The notes: generated by a model not told the origin, from the sequence alone. 64,000 nucleotides of DNA from Lucinisca nassula (GCA_963580285.1 OY757010.1:218693234-218757233); one strand, 5' to 3'. Numbered from the stretch's first letter, positions 22,770 through 33,836 are shown. Made by a program: numbers and translations.

Positions 22770-23090
22770 TGGATGTCCGTTAAAGTTCGACATGACCGTT
22801 TTAGGTCCAGGTCACATGACCAAAATGGCCGCCATACCCATATATGGTAACACTCATAAAGCTAAAAGCATCCGGCGGGTCGTGCACTTCAGCTGAAGCA
22901 CTGGTTTCTTATTTATATTGCAAACATAGGTTTTGGGTGCTCGTTAGAACCGCCTCGTTGATGCGGTCTTACAAGTACCCACGAACTAAGTCTTGGAGCA
23001 AAAATAAGAAAAAATAATTTATATCCCCGTAAAACCCAGTTTTCTCTGTGTAAAGTGGGGTTTAGAGTTCATATCACGGATTTGTTCACA
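22770..23090. repeat. Dispersed repeat block followed by a MITE D remnant
   Basis: 22800-22860 repeats the 13107-13150 block ('caggtcacatgaccaaaa'). 22915-23070 is a MITE D remnant ('gtgctcgttagaaccgcctc', 'taaagtggggttta'). Confidence 0.55.
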
Positions 23091-23485
23091 TGATAAAATC
23101 GTTATTTTAGCCACCCTATTCTTGTCGCTGTGACATCAGGGAGCTTTGCAAAGGGGGTTCTCTTTAAAACCTGGACTGGGCCCATTTACTTGGTTTTGGC
23201 TCAAATTGAAATGCATGTTCTCTAAGATGTTTTAATATGGCATTGGTAAACCCATATGTGCCTAGGGCCTTAAAAAGTGACATTGTCAAGCAGTGTAGAC
23301 CCAGTTCAGAAACCACAGAACACGTCGTCTAATAAGGGCTAACATGGTTTTCTTAATGGGGATTTTAAGGATCAAATAAAATTGTCTAAGTCTCCATTCA
23401 GGACAACTCCTGTCTAAACACAGAAACAATCGACCCGACCCACCAAATGCTGTCAGTTTTGATATTTTGTGATATCATGCATTAA

Positions 23486-23687
23486 CGCATTTAGTACCAG
23501 AAACCCCAACACGGGTACCCTCGCAAACAGTGCAGGCCCCGATCAGTCTGATCAGGGCCTCCACTGTTTGCAAAAAGTTCAGTCATTTTCCTAATCAATT
23601 ATGAAGAATACAATACCTGGCACGCCTAAATTTTTAATTGAACTCATGCTGTATATAAGGAGGAAGTTTCCATTGGTACAAAATGGG
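23486..23687. mobile_element. piggyBac-type MITE, decayed
   Basis: TTAA at 23482, GGGTTAG at the right, and internal text as in the 16466 copy. The central palindrome is shortened ('cgatcagtctgatcag'). A separate core fragment lies at about 23290-23345. Confidence 0.6.
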
Positions 23688-23693
23688 TTAGAG

Positions 23694-23988
23694 ACGCCTA
23701 TTCAAATATATTGAAACATTCAACCGAAATATGAAAAGTTTCCGATAAAACATTTCCGATATTTTTCATATTTCTGCTCAAAACACAGATTGTGTGTACT
23801 CGTTAGAACCGCCTTGCATAGATTGTGGGTACTCGCTAGATCAGCTTCGGCGTGACGATTTTAACGAGTACCCACACTCTATGTTTTTGAGCAGAAATAA
23901 GAAAAATAGTGTACATACCTGTAAACTCCAGTTTTACTACATAAAAGTGGAGTTTTGAGGAGATCAAAATCATATAGGCGTGTTGCAT
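23694..23988. mobile_element. MITE D copy
   Basis: Left end 'gacgcctattcaaatatat' and right end 'catataggcgtgtt'. The hairpin is rearranged. It is followed directly by repeat F, as at 981-1640. Confidence 0.7.
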
Positions 23989-23989
23989 A

Positions 23990-24600
23990 GTCTTCAGAAA
24001 CGGAAGGAGCTTTTTACTCGTGAAAAAAAATAAACATTCAGACTAAAATTCCGTTTTGTCTCTGGTTTGCCATTGAGACATGATGTAGTATCTGCTTGGA
24101 AGATCATGTTGTAATGCGCATTAAGGCGTGGAGGAATTTCCGCTGCAGGAAATGTCGTTGGTCAAATTTCATGGTCCTGAAATTGATCTGGTGCATTGGA
24201 TATAGGACGGCGTCAAATTGATTTTTGCGAGTATCTGAATTTGATTTGATTGTAGAACTGGACCAGCTGTAATATCAAATGAGCTAGCGCATGACAAAAC
24301 CTACAATAAGACATGTGCTCCCAACGAAGACTCAGATCAGCCTGCGCATCCGAGCAGTCTGATCAGAGTCTTCGTTGTGCGCTCTAAGGATAGCTTAGGG
24401 CCCAATGCTCCTCCGTGCAGCAAGAGAAGTCTCTGGTTAGACTATATGGGTGTGCAGGCTGATCTGAGTCTTCACTGGGCGCACATGTCATTGTAGGTTT
24501 TGTCACGCGCTGGCTCAAATGGTACAGACCATCGCGGCTCTACAGATCCGCCTTTGTCTGCTTCTGGAAGCGAAATTTCTGGGGCATAGAGTTTTTTTGT
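23990..24600. repeat. Unclassified repeat F, copy 2, with nested MITE
   Basis: Matches 1288-1640 on both sides of a 236-bp insertion (24281-24516). 'ggcgtggaggaatttccg' and 'gcgaaatttctggggcata' are shared anchors. Confidence 0.7.
24281..24516. mobile_element. MITE with about 70-bp inverted ends
   Basis: Ends GAGCTAGCGCATGACAAAAC and the near complement of it at the right ('gttttgtcacgcgctggctc') continue as inverted repeats for about 70 bp ('gactcagatcagcctgcgca' / 'aggctgatctgagtcttc'). Flanked by AAAT on both sides. The empty site is visible in repeat F copy 1. Confidence 0.8.
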
Positions 24601-25153
24601 GACCTGTCCGTCTTTCTGAACACTTCAACAATGGCTGTAATGTTTTAACTATTTCACAAAGGTTTCCATCGAATGCAGCCTTCCCTGTCTGGTTTCAGAA
24701 GCCTCCATGTAGGCAGAAAAAAACAGTAGATCAACGTCGGACTGATGGCGATACGACGTTGGCCCGGCATCCTTTGCTCTCAAACCATAGAGAGCTCAGG
24801 TAGCGAGGACTCTAATCAGACTGCAAGTCTTTACTAGGCGAACATGCTCGAAGAACTTTAACCCAATTTAAAATGTGCACTAATGACATTAAAAGCATGG
24901 AAGACCCAAGACAGTTTACATTTGCAGTCTTCATTGGGTAATAATGTATAATGTGTACGCGGAGCGATCAGATTCAGCCACAAAAATAACATAAAAATAA
25001 TGTATAAATCCGGGAATTATAGAAAGCATTAAGAAAAATATTTTTATTTGATATAGTCATTTCGTACGTTCGGGATGTCCGAGTCGAGTCTGAAGCTCGG
25101 CTTATAGTCTTGCTTCAAATCAGCCCTGGCAATCCCACGGGTCGGAATCGCAT
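24601..25153. other. Non-coding sequence
   Basis: No recognised motif. The sequence shows neither coding frames nor repeats shared with the rest of the window. Confidence 0.4.
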
Positions 25154-25412
25154 GTTTGATTTGTGGTTTAACGTCCCCGTCAACACTGTATAGGTCATTT
25201 TGGAGACGTAGCTTCGAATTTTGTGAGACTTTTACCCGACACTGAGATAAAATGACTGCAAGCCCTGTCGACCAGTTAAACCATTAGGGTCTCGCACCAC
25301 TTTGCCTGGTCAGGGTTAGATCTTCTGAGAGGTTTACCAGTACTTATATGCTGTCGGTTTCAGCTCCCCGTGCAGTCCAATCTATTTCTCCAAGCACCGA
25401 TGGGCGGGGGCC
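25154..25412 (-). mobile_element. SINE A copy 2
   Basis: 'tttaacgtccccgtcaacac' to 'gatgggcgggggcc', moderately diverged, with small deletions in the head. Confidence 0.8.
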
Positions 25413-25531
25413 CGATTGATTTCAAATAATTGCCTATGTGCATTACCATACTGACAGAAAAGTTGATAATGTAATATTCTATTTGAATTTAAAGTCCTTT
25501 ACTCACAGTGAAAAACTACCACTCAGGAAAA

Positions 25532-25801
25532 GCTGGCCTCGGTAGCTCAGTCGGATGCGTGTCTGACTGGTGGACGCGGGTTCGATGCGGCAACATTATT
25601 TCGTGGCGATTGATCATGAAATTACGACCATTCTTTCCCTTCCGCTGATTCAAGAAGGGCATTTTTCAGATGTGCACTGTACTGGCTAGCCGCTTACGTA
25701 TAAGTCTGCCCAGAAAGTGTGAAAAGGTAATTTAACAAGCTCGATACTGTTTAAAAAGTGTTGACGGTGCCGTTAAGCCCCAAAACAAACAAACAAACAA
25801 A
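25532..25801 (+). mobile_element. tRNA-derived SINE C with 14-bp target duplication
   Basis: tRNA-like head with A box TAGCTCAGTCGGATGCG and B box GCGGGTTCGAT. Body 'cttccgctgattcaagaagg'; tail 'agtgttgacggtgccgttaa' then (CAAA)n. Perfect duplication ACCACTCAGGAAAA at 25518-25531 and 25802-25815. The head has lost about 12 bp between the boxes. Confidence 0.9.
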
Positions 25802-26012
25802 ACCACTCAGGAAAAACCACAAATCAAGGACCGCAGTCATACAAATTGCTGGGCCATTGGATTAACGCGTAGACCTCATACCCAATGATGACCAGCCAAG
25901 GAAAAGTGAACGTTTTTATGAAAACGTTCACTTTGCTTGGTTGGTGATCGTTGGGTACGTTCTTGCATTATTAATTTCTTCAAAAGCCATCTAAATTGGC
26001 CAGCATACATCA

Positions 26013-26291
26013 CGAAAACACACCTGTATAATTTTGACCCCCCCCCCTTGAACCCCACTCGTATACAGTAAAACTGGGGTAAACAGGGGTAAATCTTATT
26101 TTTCATATTTCTACTCAAGAATATAGATTGCGGATACACGATGAGGCGGTTCTAACCTAACGAGTACCATCAATCTATATTTTAAGCAGAAATAAGGAAA
26201 ATATCACAATTTTTCATCTTAAAATTTTCGTTTTTTTTTTTTTTTTTTTCAGAGGAAAAGTTTACAATGCATTTGTATAGGCGTGTTTTCG
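26013..26291. mobile_element. MITE D copy with both termini
   Basis: CGAAAACACACCTGTAT at the left and ATAGGCGTGTTTTCG at the right, with internal 'atttctactcaagaatatag' and a T20 tract at about 26230. Half of the hairpin is lost. Confidence 0.8.
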
Positions 26292-26439
26292 TAATGTAAG
26301 CGACCAGCAACGGCTTAGATGATAATACCTTGAGGAAGCAGGGCGTTTCCAATAGCAGTGCGTTTAGCCCCCAATAATCAGCGAATGCTAAAAGTCCTTT
26401 TCTCACTGGTAGTCTGAAATACCGATTAACAATTCCGGG

Positions 26440-26800
26440 TTATAACAGCCCTGTGGGCCTCACTTTATAAAGAGAACCTTTTGTTTACAGGGATGTACAT
26501 TATTTTTCCTTATTTCTGACACAAAACGTCCTAACTAGCACCACACAATCTGTGTTTAAGAACGATGTCACACAATTTAATATTCAAAATACAGAGGACG
26601 ACAGTATGTGTTCCCTATATTTGTGCCGTTATAAAGCATTGTCGTTATGAAGAATCCCAGTTAGGAGTATGAAAGTAATAAAAGGCGTTTTCCCAATCAT
26701 TCCTCCAAGAAACACATTTTATAGACACTTGTTAGAATCGCCTCGTTGAGGCGATTCTAACACATATCTATAAAATTTTTATCTTGGAGTATTAGATTAC
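26440..26800. repeat. MITE fragments including a 90-bp palindrome
   Basis: 26440-26560 is MITE D-like. 26705-26798 is a near-perfect palindrome ('tccaagaaacacattttata' ... 'gaatcgcctcgttgaggcga') with the same central hairpin motif as MITE D. Confidence 0.55.
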
Positions 26801-27743
26801 AAGACCCTTTCATGACTATGGACTCGATTTGTGCATTTCCAATCCGAGGGAAGCTCCCGCCACTCGGAACCGAGGATAAGCCTTTAGCTAAGTAGTCATT
26901 CCATTCAAATTGCCGTTACAACGAGTTTTGCCGTTAAAACGAATGCCGGTATAAAGAGGGTTGACTGTATATGTATCTGTTTCGGAACTATGAACTATAG
27001 AAAGAGTGCCCTATGTCACATAGAACTGAGAGTACTGAAAGTCTGATGAAGGTGATGTTCATGATTTATGTCAGAGGTCTCCATCCATTATAGACAATGC
27101 ACAAAAAGCGGAAATATTTTATTGCAACCAAACAGACAGGGAATTGTATTTCTGTCAATACCGATTATAGCCCTGGCATTTTATGTACAGAAACAATTCA
27201 GTGTTTCTCTAATATTGAAATACTACTGTAATTACGAATCTGTCTATCTTATGGGCAACAAAATAATTAGCTGAAAATAATACCAAGACCGATGAAAGAA
27301 AGGAAGAACAAAAAACAAAAAAAAACTATTACTTTTTAGTTTTATACGTTTATCAGCATTATGGACACCTGATCATATAGCGCCATGACAGGGGCAAATA
27401 ACCCTAGGAAAATGTGATGTCAACAGTAATCTTTTGACACCATGGCCACTCAATGCAAGTGTTTTGCAGTTTTATCAATTTCCTTCCTATGATTTCATAC
27501 ATGTATACAGGCGATTCAGAGGAAGACAACCAATTAGGTCAGACGAAACCTTTTGTTAAAATGGCTGCTTAACGTATAAGTTTGGAAAAAATTCTCTTTT
27601 GTCTGTGATTTTATACAGATTGTTAGTCCTTGGTAGCCCTTGGGGTTGTGCAAAATTTGCATGTCAACAGAAACGTTTATAACAGTGGTCAAATGATTGC
27701 TTAAACTCCTGCTACACTGCGCAGATGCGAAGTCTGATCTGAG
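26801..27743. other. Non-coding sequence
   Basis: A short piece near 26925-26970 ('cgttacaacgag', 'gttgactgta') resembles the end of a Tc1-type repeat. Nothing else was recognised. Confidence 0.35.
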
Positions 27744-27999
27744 ATTAGTTCGGACGTTTACGAAATTTCAAGCTAATTCAACAGAGTCAACGTCGTATAC
27801 CTACGGGGCACTATTAAAGCAAGCATGAGCAAATGATTCGTATCAAACTATTTCCTTGAATAGTAGACCACCAGGGACTGATTTTTTCCTTTATGGTTAG
27901 ACCCTTATTGACAGGGGAAACAAACTATTCTAAAGAGTCGCCGCTCATGAAGGTGTTTCCATTCACACAGCTTGAAATTTCGTAAACGTCCGAGCTAAC
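27744..27999. repeat. Foldback element with about 30-bp arms
   Basis: TTAGTTCGGACGTTTACGAA at 27744 and its complement TTCGTAAACGTCCGAGCTAA ending at 27999 form inverted ends about 250 bp apart. The interior is non-coding. Confidence 0.7.
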
Positions 28000-28525
28000 C
28001 TCTCACTAACGTATACTTGCCTATAATGCCCAAAGCCTTCACTCCTTGGCATTTTATTTTAATGTTTATGGCATCGAGTTGAAGCCCCAGCCCCATCCCC
28101 ACCCCAACCCCGGTAATTTTTCTCTGCATGTTCTAATATGTGACTCGTAGGGGAAAAGAGGACTTTATGGATGTCTGAAAATGCTAGCTTCTGAACAACA
28201 GCAACAACAACAAAAGTTTGTATAATGTCTCAATAATTCTAGCTTGACACGTACACGCTGGTCTTATATTTCTTAGTTAGTTGCCTGCTTCTTTTGTTGG
28301 TATGTTTTGTTATTTTTCTCTTGCGCCATTTTGCCTACAAAATAAAGTTTTTGTTCCATTGCAGTTTAGAACAGCTTCTTGTAGGTGCCAACAGTCTAGA
28401 AACCAGAAAAATAATTGAATTCTCTCGAATACTATATGAACTAAAACAAAAAGTGGGATTCTTTCCGCTATGTACCACCGACAGACGTCCTATGATAAAG
28501 CATTTTCAATCTATAAAACAATCAG
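28000..28525. other. Non-coding sequence
   Basis: Includes a C-rich run near 28090-28110 and (CAA)n at about 28200. No gene was recognised; the open frame at 28294-28746 runs into the following MITE and is rejected. Confidence 0.4.
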
Positions 28526-28529
28526 TTAA

Positions 28530-28751
28530 ACCCTTTTTGTACCAAATGGAATCTTCCTCCTTATATATAGCAGGAGTTCATTTCAAAATTTTGGGGTGTA
28601 AGGTTGTGTTTTCATCAAAATTTATTTCGAAAAAACCTGAACATTTAGCAAACAGTGGAGGCCCAGATCAGACGCCGCGTTCTGCGGCGTCTGACCTAGG
28701 CCTGCACTGTTTGCCAGGGTACCCGTTTTGGGGTTTCTGGTACTAAATGGG
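28530..28751. mobile_element. piggyBac-type MITE
   Basis: Opposite orientation to the 16466 copy, with the same internal text and a clear core 'gcccagatcagacgccgcgt'. TTAA at 28526; the right TTAA is decayed. A further core fragment is at about 28963-29040. Confidence 0.7.
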
Positions 28752-29169
28752 ATCTGATCATCCACCAAATATAGACAAACAAATTATCTGTCAAATAGCC
28801 TTGATGCGGAAAACAGAATATACTGCAACTTATAAATTGTTCCTATCATGTAAGGTAAATGACAGAAGGGATAAAACTAGTTTAACCCTTAAAATGCCAG
28901 TCACGACACTTTGCATCTGCTTTGTCGTCTCGTCTGTCGGTCACTTCAAAAGTCATTGTTACAAACAGTGTGGACCCAGATCGGATTGCACCTCTAGGAT
29001 CAGTCTGTTCAGAGTCCACACTAATTGCCTTTATGCAAAAAGAAGCAAGAAGATGCTGCTGCAGACCGGCAACATAAATAGATGACATTTTAACGTCGGG
29101 TTAATTACTTACCTCATTTTCATCGTCTTTTTCAGATGCTGCGCAATGGATATTTATCGATTATATTAA

Positions 29170-29390
29170 CCCATATATGACAATGGAATCTTCCACCTAG
29201 TTAGTTTGGAGTGGTCCATTTCCAATTATAGGGGTGTCATGTTTGGTTTTCTTTGTGGCAAATTTTACAAAAACGAATGTTCCTTAAGCAAACAGTGTAG
29301 ATCCAGATCAGACGCCGCGTTCTGCGGCGTCTGATCTGGATCTACACTGTTTGCCAATGTCCCAGAAAAGGGCCACTAGGCATATATGGG
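29170..29390. mobile_element. piggyBac-type MITE, best preserved
   Basis: TTAA at 29166-29169 and 29391-29394, ends CCCATATATG and CATATATGGG. Perfect palindrome of about 65 bp around 'gccgcgttctgcggc'. It has no coding capacity and would need a transposase from elsewhere. Confidence 0.85.
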
Positions 29391-29394
29391 TTAA

Positions 29395-29634
29395 TAAAAT
29401 TGTCAATACTTTATACATTCTGGGTTGCCAATCCATATTTGTCAATAACAATTTTACATAGTTCAGTTAATTTGATACGAGTTTCTGCCAATCATTTCTG
29501 GGCTAATGAAAATTGTTTGAAATGTGGTGTGATGTAATGCATCATATTCTGATATTAATTATTATATCTCAGTAAATATTGTCTATAAGCTGTCTTTAGC
29601 ATTGACATAAATGAACCGGACCACAGGAGAAAGA
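29395..29634. other. Non-coding sequence
   Basis: AT-rich, with no motif seen. Confidence 0.4.
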
Positions 29635-29646
29635 CCAGGATGGCTT

Positions 29647-29929
29647 GGTTGGTTGGTTGATTTGAGGTTGAACGTCCCCGTCAACACTGTAAAGGTCATT
29701 TTTGGAGACGTTGCTTCCAGTTTTGTGGGACTTTTACCCGACATCGAGATGAAATGACATCTCAAGCCCTGTCGCCCAATGAAACCAGTAGGGTTTATCA
29801 GCACGGACGGTTCATGGACAGGCTTAGATCCTCTTAGCGGTTTACCAGTACTAGTGTGCGGGCCGGATTCAGCTCTGTATGGAAGCATCATGCAGCCCAT
29901 ATATTTCTTCAAGCCCCTATGGGCGGGGG
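29647..29929 (-). mobile_element. SINE A copy 3, uninterrupted
   Basis: A full-length copy that shows the intact centre 'ggcttagatcctcttagcgg', which is the site hit by insertions in other copies. Duplication CCAGGATGGCTT/CCAGGATTGCTT (one mismatch) at 29635-29646 and 29930-29941. Confidence 0.9.
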
Positions 29930-29996
29930 CCAGGATTGCTTGAGCGACCAGCCTGCACTAACACATATCTGGTCAGGGTCGCATGAATTAAGATCT

Positions 29997-30280
29997 CGAA
30001 AACACGCCTAACTCACTTTGACTTCTTTAACCCCCACTATTATACAAAAATAGTTTACAGGGGTATATAATTGTTATTCTTCTTATTTCTGCTCAAAAAC
30101 ATCGACTGTGGGCAGTCGTTAGAACCGCCTTGCCGAGGCGGTTCTAATGACTTCCCACAATCTATCTTTTGAGCAGAAATATGAAAACATTTTCATCTGA
30201 TTTTTTTTTTTTTGGGGGGGGGGGGGGGGTGGGGGGGTGGGGGGGTGGATTTTCAATATATTTGAATGGGCGTGTTTTCA
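29997..30280. mobile_element. MITE D copy with hairpin and G-tract
   Basis: CGAAAACACGCCTAACTC and GGGCGTGTTTTCA ends. Hairpin 'agaaccgccttgccgaggcg' at 30121. A T12 then G-rich tract at 30199-30249 (G16, then G7 blocks) is quadruplex-prone. Confidence 0.85.
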
Positions 30281-30394
30281 TAATGTGAGTGATCCCAAAA
30301 AGCCATGTCACAAGTAAACCAGAATTCTGGGTTTCCAGTAATGTAGGTCACAAAACGGTCTCCATGGTTACAAATGCTAGTTAGAGGCTTAAAA

Positions 30395-30576
30395 TAGCAT
30401 CACGTGAACAAGTCCGTGTAAAGAACACCTCCCTTAAACACAGTTTGATATAGAGAAAACTGGGGTTAACAGGGGTATACATTATTTTGCTTATTTCTGC
30501 TCCGAGACATAGGTTTTTGGTACTCGTTAGAAGCGCCTCGATGAGGCGCTTCTAACGAGTATCCACAACCTGTGTT
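30395..30576. repeat. MITE D variant cut by the assembly gap
   Basis: Begins 'cacgtgaacaagtccgtgta', has the perfect hairpin 'gaagcgcctcgatgaggcgc', and breaks off at the gap. Confidence 0.65.
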
Positions 30577-30776
30577 NNNNNNNNNNNNNNNNNNNNNNNN
30601 NNNNNNNNNNNNNNNNNNNNNNNNNNNNNNNNNNNNNNNNNNNNNNNNNNNNNNNNNNNNNNNNNNNNNNNNNNNNNNNNNNNNNNNNNNNNNNNNNNNN
30701 NNNNNNNNNNNNNNNNNNNNNNNNNNNNNNNNNNNNNNNNNNNNNNNNNNNNNNNNNNNNNNNNNNNNNNNNNNNN
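30577..30776. other. Assembly gap (200 N)
   Basis: A run of exactly 200 N, so a placeholder length. It falls in a palindromic repeat next to a retroelement start, both hard to assemble. Confidence 1.
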
Positions 30777-32923
30777 CTGTGGTCATATCAACCATATATC
30801 TCAGGCTGATGGCTCTAAATCGGACAAAGCTAGTACAAGCAAAATAAACACTAGTATGAATACTCAAGGTGGAAATAAACCGAGTGGTAATATGGGGGAA
30901 ACGGGCAAAAAGAAACAAAAACAAAGACGTTCAAAACCAGCCCCTGATAAAACCCAAATTAAACCTGTGAATAAGGTACATGTAAAGCCTAAACAAAGCC
31001 AATCAGTTGAGACCCAGACAGATTCAAAAAAACGAGGTGGCCCCAAACAGCAACAAGAAGAGCAACAGCACGGCTGTGAAAACGGGGCAACAGAAAGTCA
31101 CCAAACCAAGCGGGAGTCAAACCCAGGTGCCGACAGGAATACAACAGCTGAGCGGCGCCATTCAACAGCTAATCAACTGTCTGAGGGTACTAAACGCAAC
31201 CGAAGGTTCATCCGCATCACCAATCGTAAACAGTGGAGCAAAACAAAAGAAAATTCAAAAAGAGGAACAACGGGGTAAAAAGACGGTCCTAAACCTATCA
31301 CACAGAACATTGTCTAATGTTGAATACAGGCTACTGGGTAAAGGATTAAAATATTGTCCAAAGCCAAAAGGTCATGATAAAATTCAACTGAAACAAGATG
31401 TGTTTGAATTTACGAGGCGGCTTAGACTAAGAGAGTATTTTGCTGCAAAAACAGTGATGATACTGAAAGTAAAGACAATACCTGTGATAGTAATTTTGAA
31501 TATATCAGACGCAACACTGATCCCAAATCAACCTTTGTTCCCCCTTCTGGCAGAGACACCAGTTTGGATTTTAACATTGATTCTATAACAAATGAAATTC
31601 TTCAAAATGATAAAAATTACAAATCTACCCCTAATTTATCACCCGAAGAATTAGAATCCCTTAAAAGATTACGAAATGATGACACTATTGTTATCAAGAA
31701 GGCTGAAAAGGGATCTACTGTTGTGATAATGAATCGCATGGATTATATAGCAGAGGTAGAAAGACAACTTGGAGATGCTAAGTTTTATGAAAAACTAGAT
31801 GATAATCCGCAAGAGCAATTTCGTAAGGATATAAATGAAGTGCTTAGTGAAGCGAAAGTATCAGAATCTGCCCGTGGAAACCTTAGTCCATCTGGAAGTG
31901 ACAGAGTTCCTGTACTTTATATATTGCCTAAAATTCATAAGCAATTAGACTCAAATATGCCACTTGGATATCCGGGTAGACCCATTGTCACAGGCTGCGG
32001 TTCACTGACTGAAAATATCTCAGCGTATATTGATGGTATACTGAAACCCCACATGGAATCTTTGCCTTCATACGTGAAAGATACATCCGACTTTATTACC
32101 AAAATCCATAGCTTAAAGGCCATCCCACAAAGTGCGTTTTTGGTAACTTTAGATGTTACATCGCTTTATAGCAATACTCCTCATGATGATGGTATTAAAG
32201 CATGTGATCTTTTCATGTCTGAAGGCGGGTATTCACAGGAGGCAAGATCAACCATTTCAAAACTTATTAATCTTGTGCTGACTAAAAACCATTTTCAGTT
32301 TGATGGCAAGAACTACCTTCAGGTTCTAGGTACTCCTATGGGTACTAAAATGGCACCCAGTTATGCCTCTTTATTTATGGGAAAACTGGAGATGGATTTT
32401 CTTGATTCCAGTGATAAAAAACCTTTGATCTGGTTAAGGTTCCTGGATGACATTTTTATGATTTGGAATTATAGTGAACAGGACCTGCATGATTTTATTT
32501 TCAAAATCAATCATTTTCATAATACTATTAAGTTCACTTACAATTATTCTAACCAAGATGCTACATTCCTTGACGTGAATATTCACAAAAGTGAAAATGG
32601 TGAGCTTGAAACCAGTGTTTATGAAAAAAGCACAAATTGTCATCAGTATATTGAATTTTCATCATGTCATCCGCTCTCTTGCAAACAGGGCATTCCATAT
32701 AGTCAGGCAAAACGTTATAGGCGTATAACATCTGATAATGTCAGTTTTGAAAATTAGCTTGACCGGTTAAGGGAATATTTTCAGGAGAGAAATTATCCAA
32801 ATCATATCATTGAAGAGGCTGTCAAAAAGGTATCTTCAATTAGTATGGATGATGCCCTTCAATCAACTTCCCGCACAAATTGTCAGAAAATTGTTCCTTT
32901 TGTATGCACATACAACCCGTCTT

Positions 32924-33053
32924 CTGGCTTTCTTTGCCGGAACATTACAGGGTCACTGATGAGGCTTTATTAGCCGAAACTACGTAGTATGACCCATCTT
33001 CTTTCTTATGAATGTTTTCATTGCTCTTAAAGGAACTTATTTTTGATTTTTAT
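32924..33053 (+). mobile_element. Short hammerhead-bearing insertion in the Penelope-like ORF
   Basis: Lies between coding text for YNPS and LPNIGKS, which are normally adjacent in this protein family. It consists of about 25 nt of lead, a complete hammerhead (32950-32995) and about 58 nt ending 'tcttaaaggaac', 'tttttgattttta'. That end loosely matches the 3' end of the 261-bp unit ('ttccaaaggataac', 'catattta'). Likely a single truncated unit of a second retrozyme family. Exact ends are uncertain by about 15 nt. Confidence 0.7.
32950..32995 (+). ncRNA. Hammerhead ribozyme, second family
   Basis: Stem I GGGTCA (32950-32955) pairs perfectly with TGACCC (32990-32995). Core CTGATGA is 32956-32962. 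Stem II is GGCT/AGCC with loop TTATT; GAAA is 32976-32979. Stem III ACU/AGU has a 4-nt ACGU loop. Cleavage is predicted after A32989 (GUA). Stems II and III differ by compensatory or loop changes from the 261-bp family. Confidence 0.88.
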
Positions 33054-33836
33054 TTGCCTAACATTGGTAAAAGTATCAATCAGTACTGGAATCTTCTAAA
33101 GTACTCTAAAAGCAAAAGTGTAAGACAGTTGTTTAACTATAAACCTATTGTTGCTTACAAAAGACCGTCAAATTTGCAAGATATGTTGGTTCATTCTCAA
33201 CTGAAAAAAAAAACAAAAACAGTAAGGTCTGGTGCTGTTTCAAAATGTAACAGACCCCGCTGTTCACATTGTGCAAGCATCACAGAGTCTGGTTCATTCA
33301 CAAGCACAACTTTGTCTTCATGTTTCAATTTAAAAGAAAACTTCACTTGTGCTTCCTCTGATGTAATATACCTCATTACTTGCAAAAAATGTAATTTACA
33401 GTATGTCGGCCAAACCCAGCAAAAATGTAGTCAGGGAATGAACAAACATAAATTTGATATAAAGCATTTTCCTGACACTCCTACAACAGTTTCAGAGCAT
33501 TTTAATTTGCCTGGACATAGCATCCAGGATTTTTCCTTTATGCCTATTGATAAAGTTTCTGGAAATTGGAAAAGGCTTATGAAGGAAACTTCCTGGATGC
33601 ACCGTCTTGGAACAATGACTCCTTTTGGGTTAAACTCCAAAATAATGTATTAGTCTTCATGAAGTTTTTACTGACTTTACCTGTGTTCGCACTGCAACTG
33701 CATTCCTGTCAGTAATTTGTATCTAATAATGATCCATTATTTAGACTTTTTACGCCAACTGATGTGTTTCTATTTGACGTCGTCACCATTGACGTCGTGT
33801 GACGTCGACGTCATTTCCTGTCTACTTGTTTATTAC

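Larger units (their letters stand above)
30856..33653 (+). pseudogene. Penelope-like polyprotein (RT and GIY-YIG), broken
   Basis: Basic, Gln/Lys-rich N-terminus. A conserved block LNLSHRTLSNVEYRLLGKGL (about 31290) leads to FTRRLRLREYF, then a 1-nt frameshift near 31440. RT: DDTIVIKKAEKGSTVV, LYILPKIHK, YPGRPIVTG, TLDVTSLYSNTPHDDGI, GTPMGTKMAPSYA and catalytic WLRFLDDIFMIW (about 32440). In-frame TAG at 32755 after SDNVSFEN. About 130 bp of foreign sequence (32924-33053) falls between YNPS and LPNIGKS. GIY-YIG domain: VIYLITCKKCNLQYVGQT (about 33365) and HKFDIKHFP; the position where an Arg is usual reads G (QGMNKHK). PLEs copy RNA at nicked target DNA. This copy is inactive by three lesions, but domains are otherwise well preserved. 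Confidence 0.85.

Noticed and set aside
25540..25600. tRNA gene
   Set aside because: The tRNA-like head is followed by a conserved SINE body, tail and target duplication, and it lacks about 12 bp between the promoter boxes.
28294..28746. 150-codon plus-strand frame
   Set aside because: Its second half is a piggyBac-type MITE including the central palindrome; no protein motif.
30466..30924. Open frames running across the N gap on both strands
   Set aside because: They exist only because unknown bases cannot create stops; the flanks are MITE and Penelope sequence.
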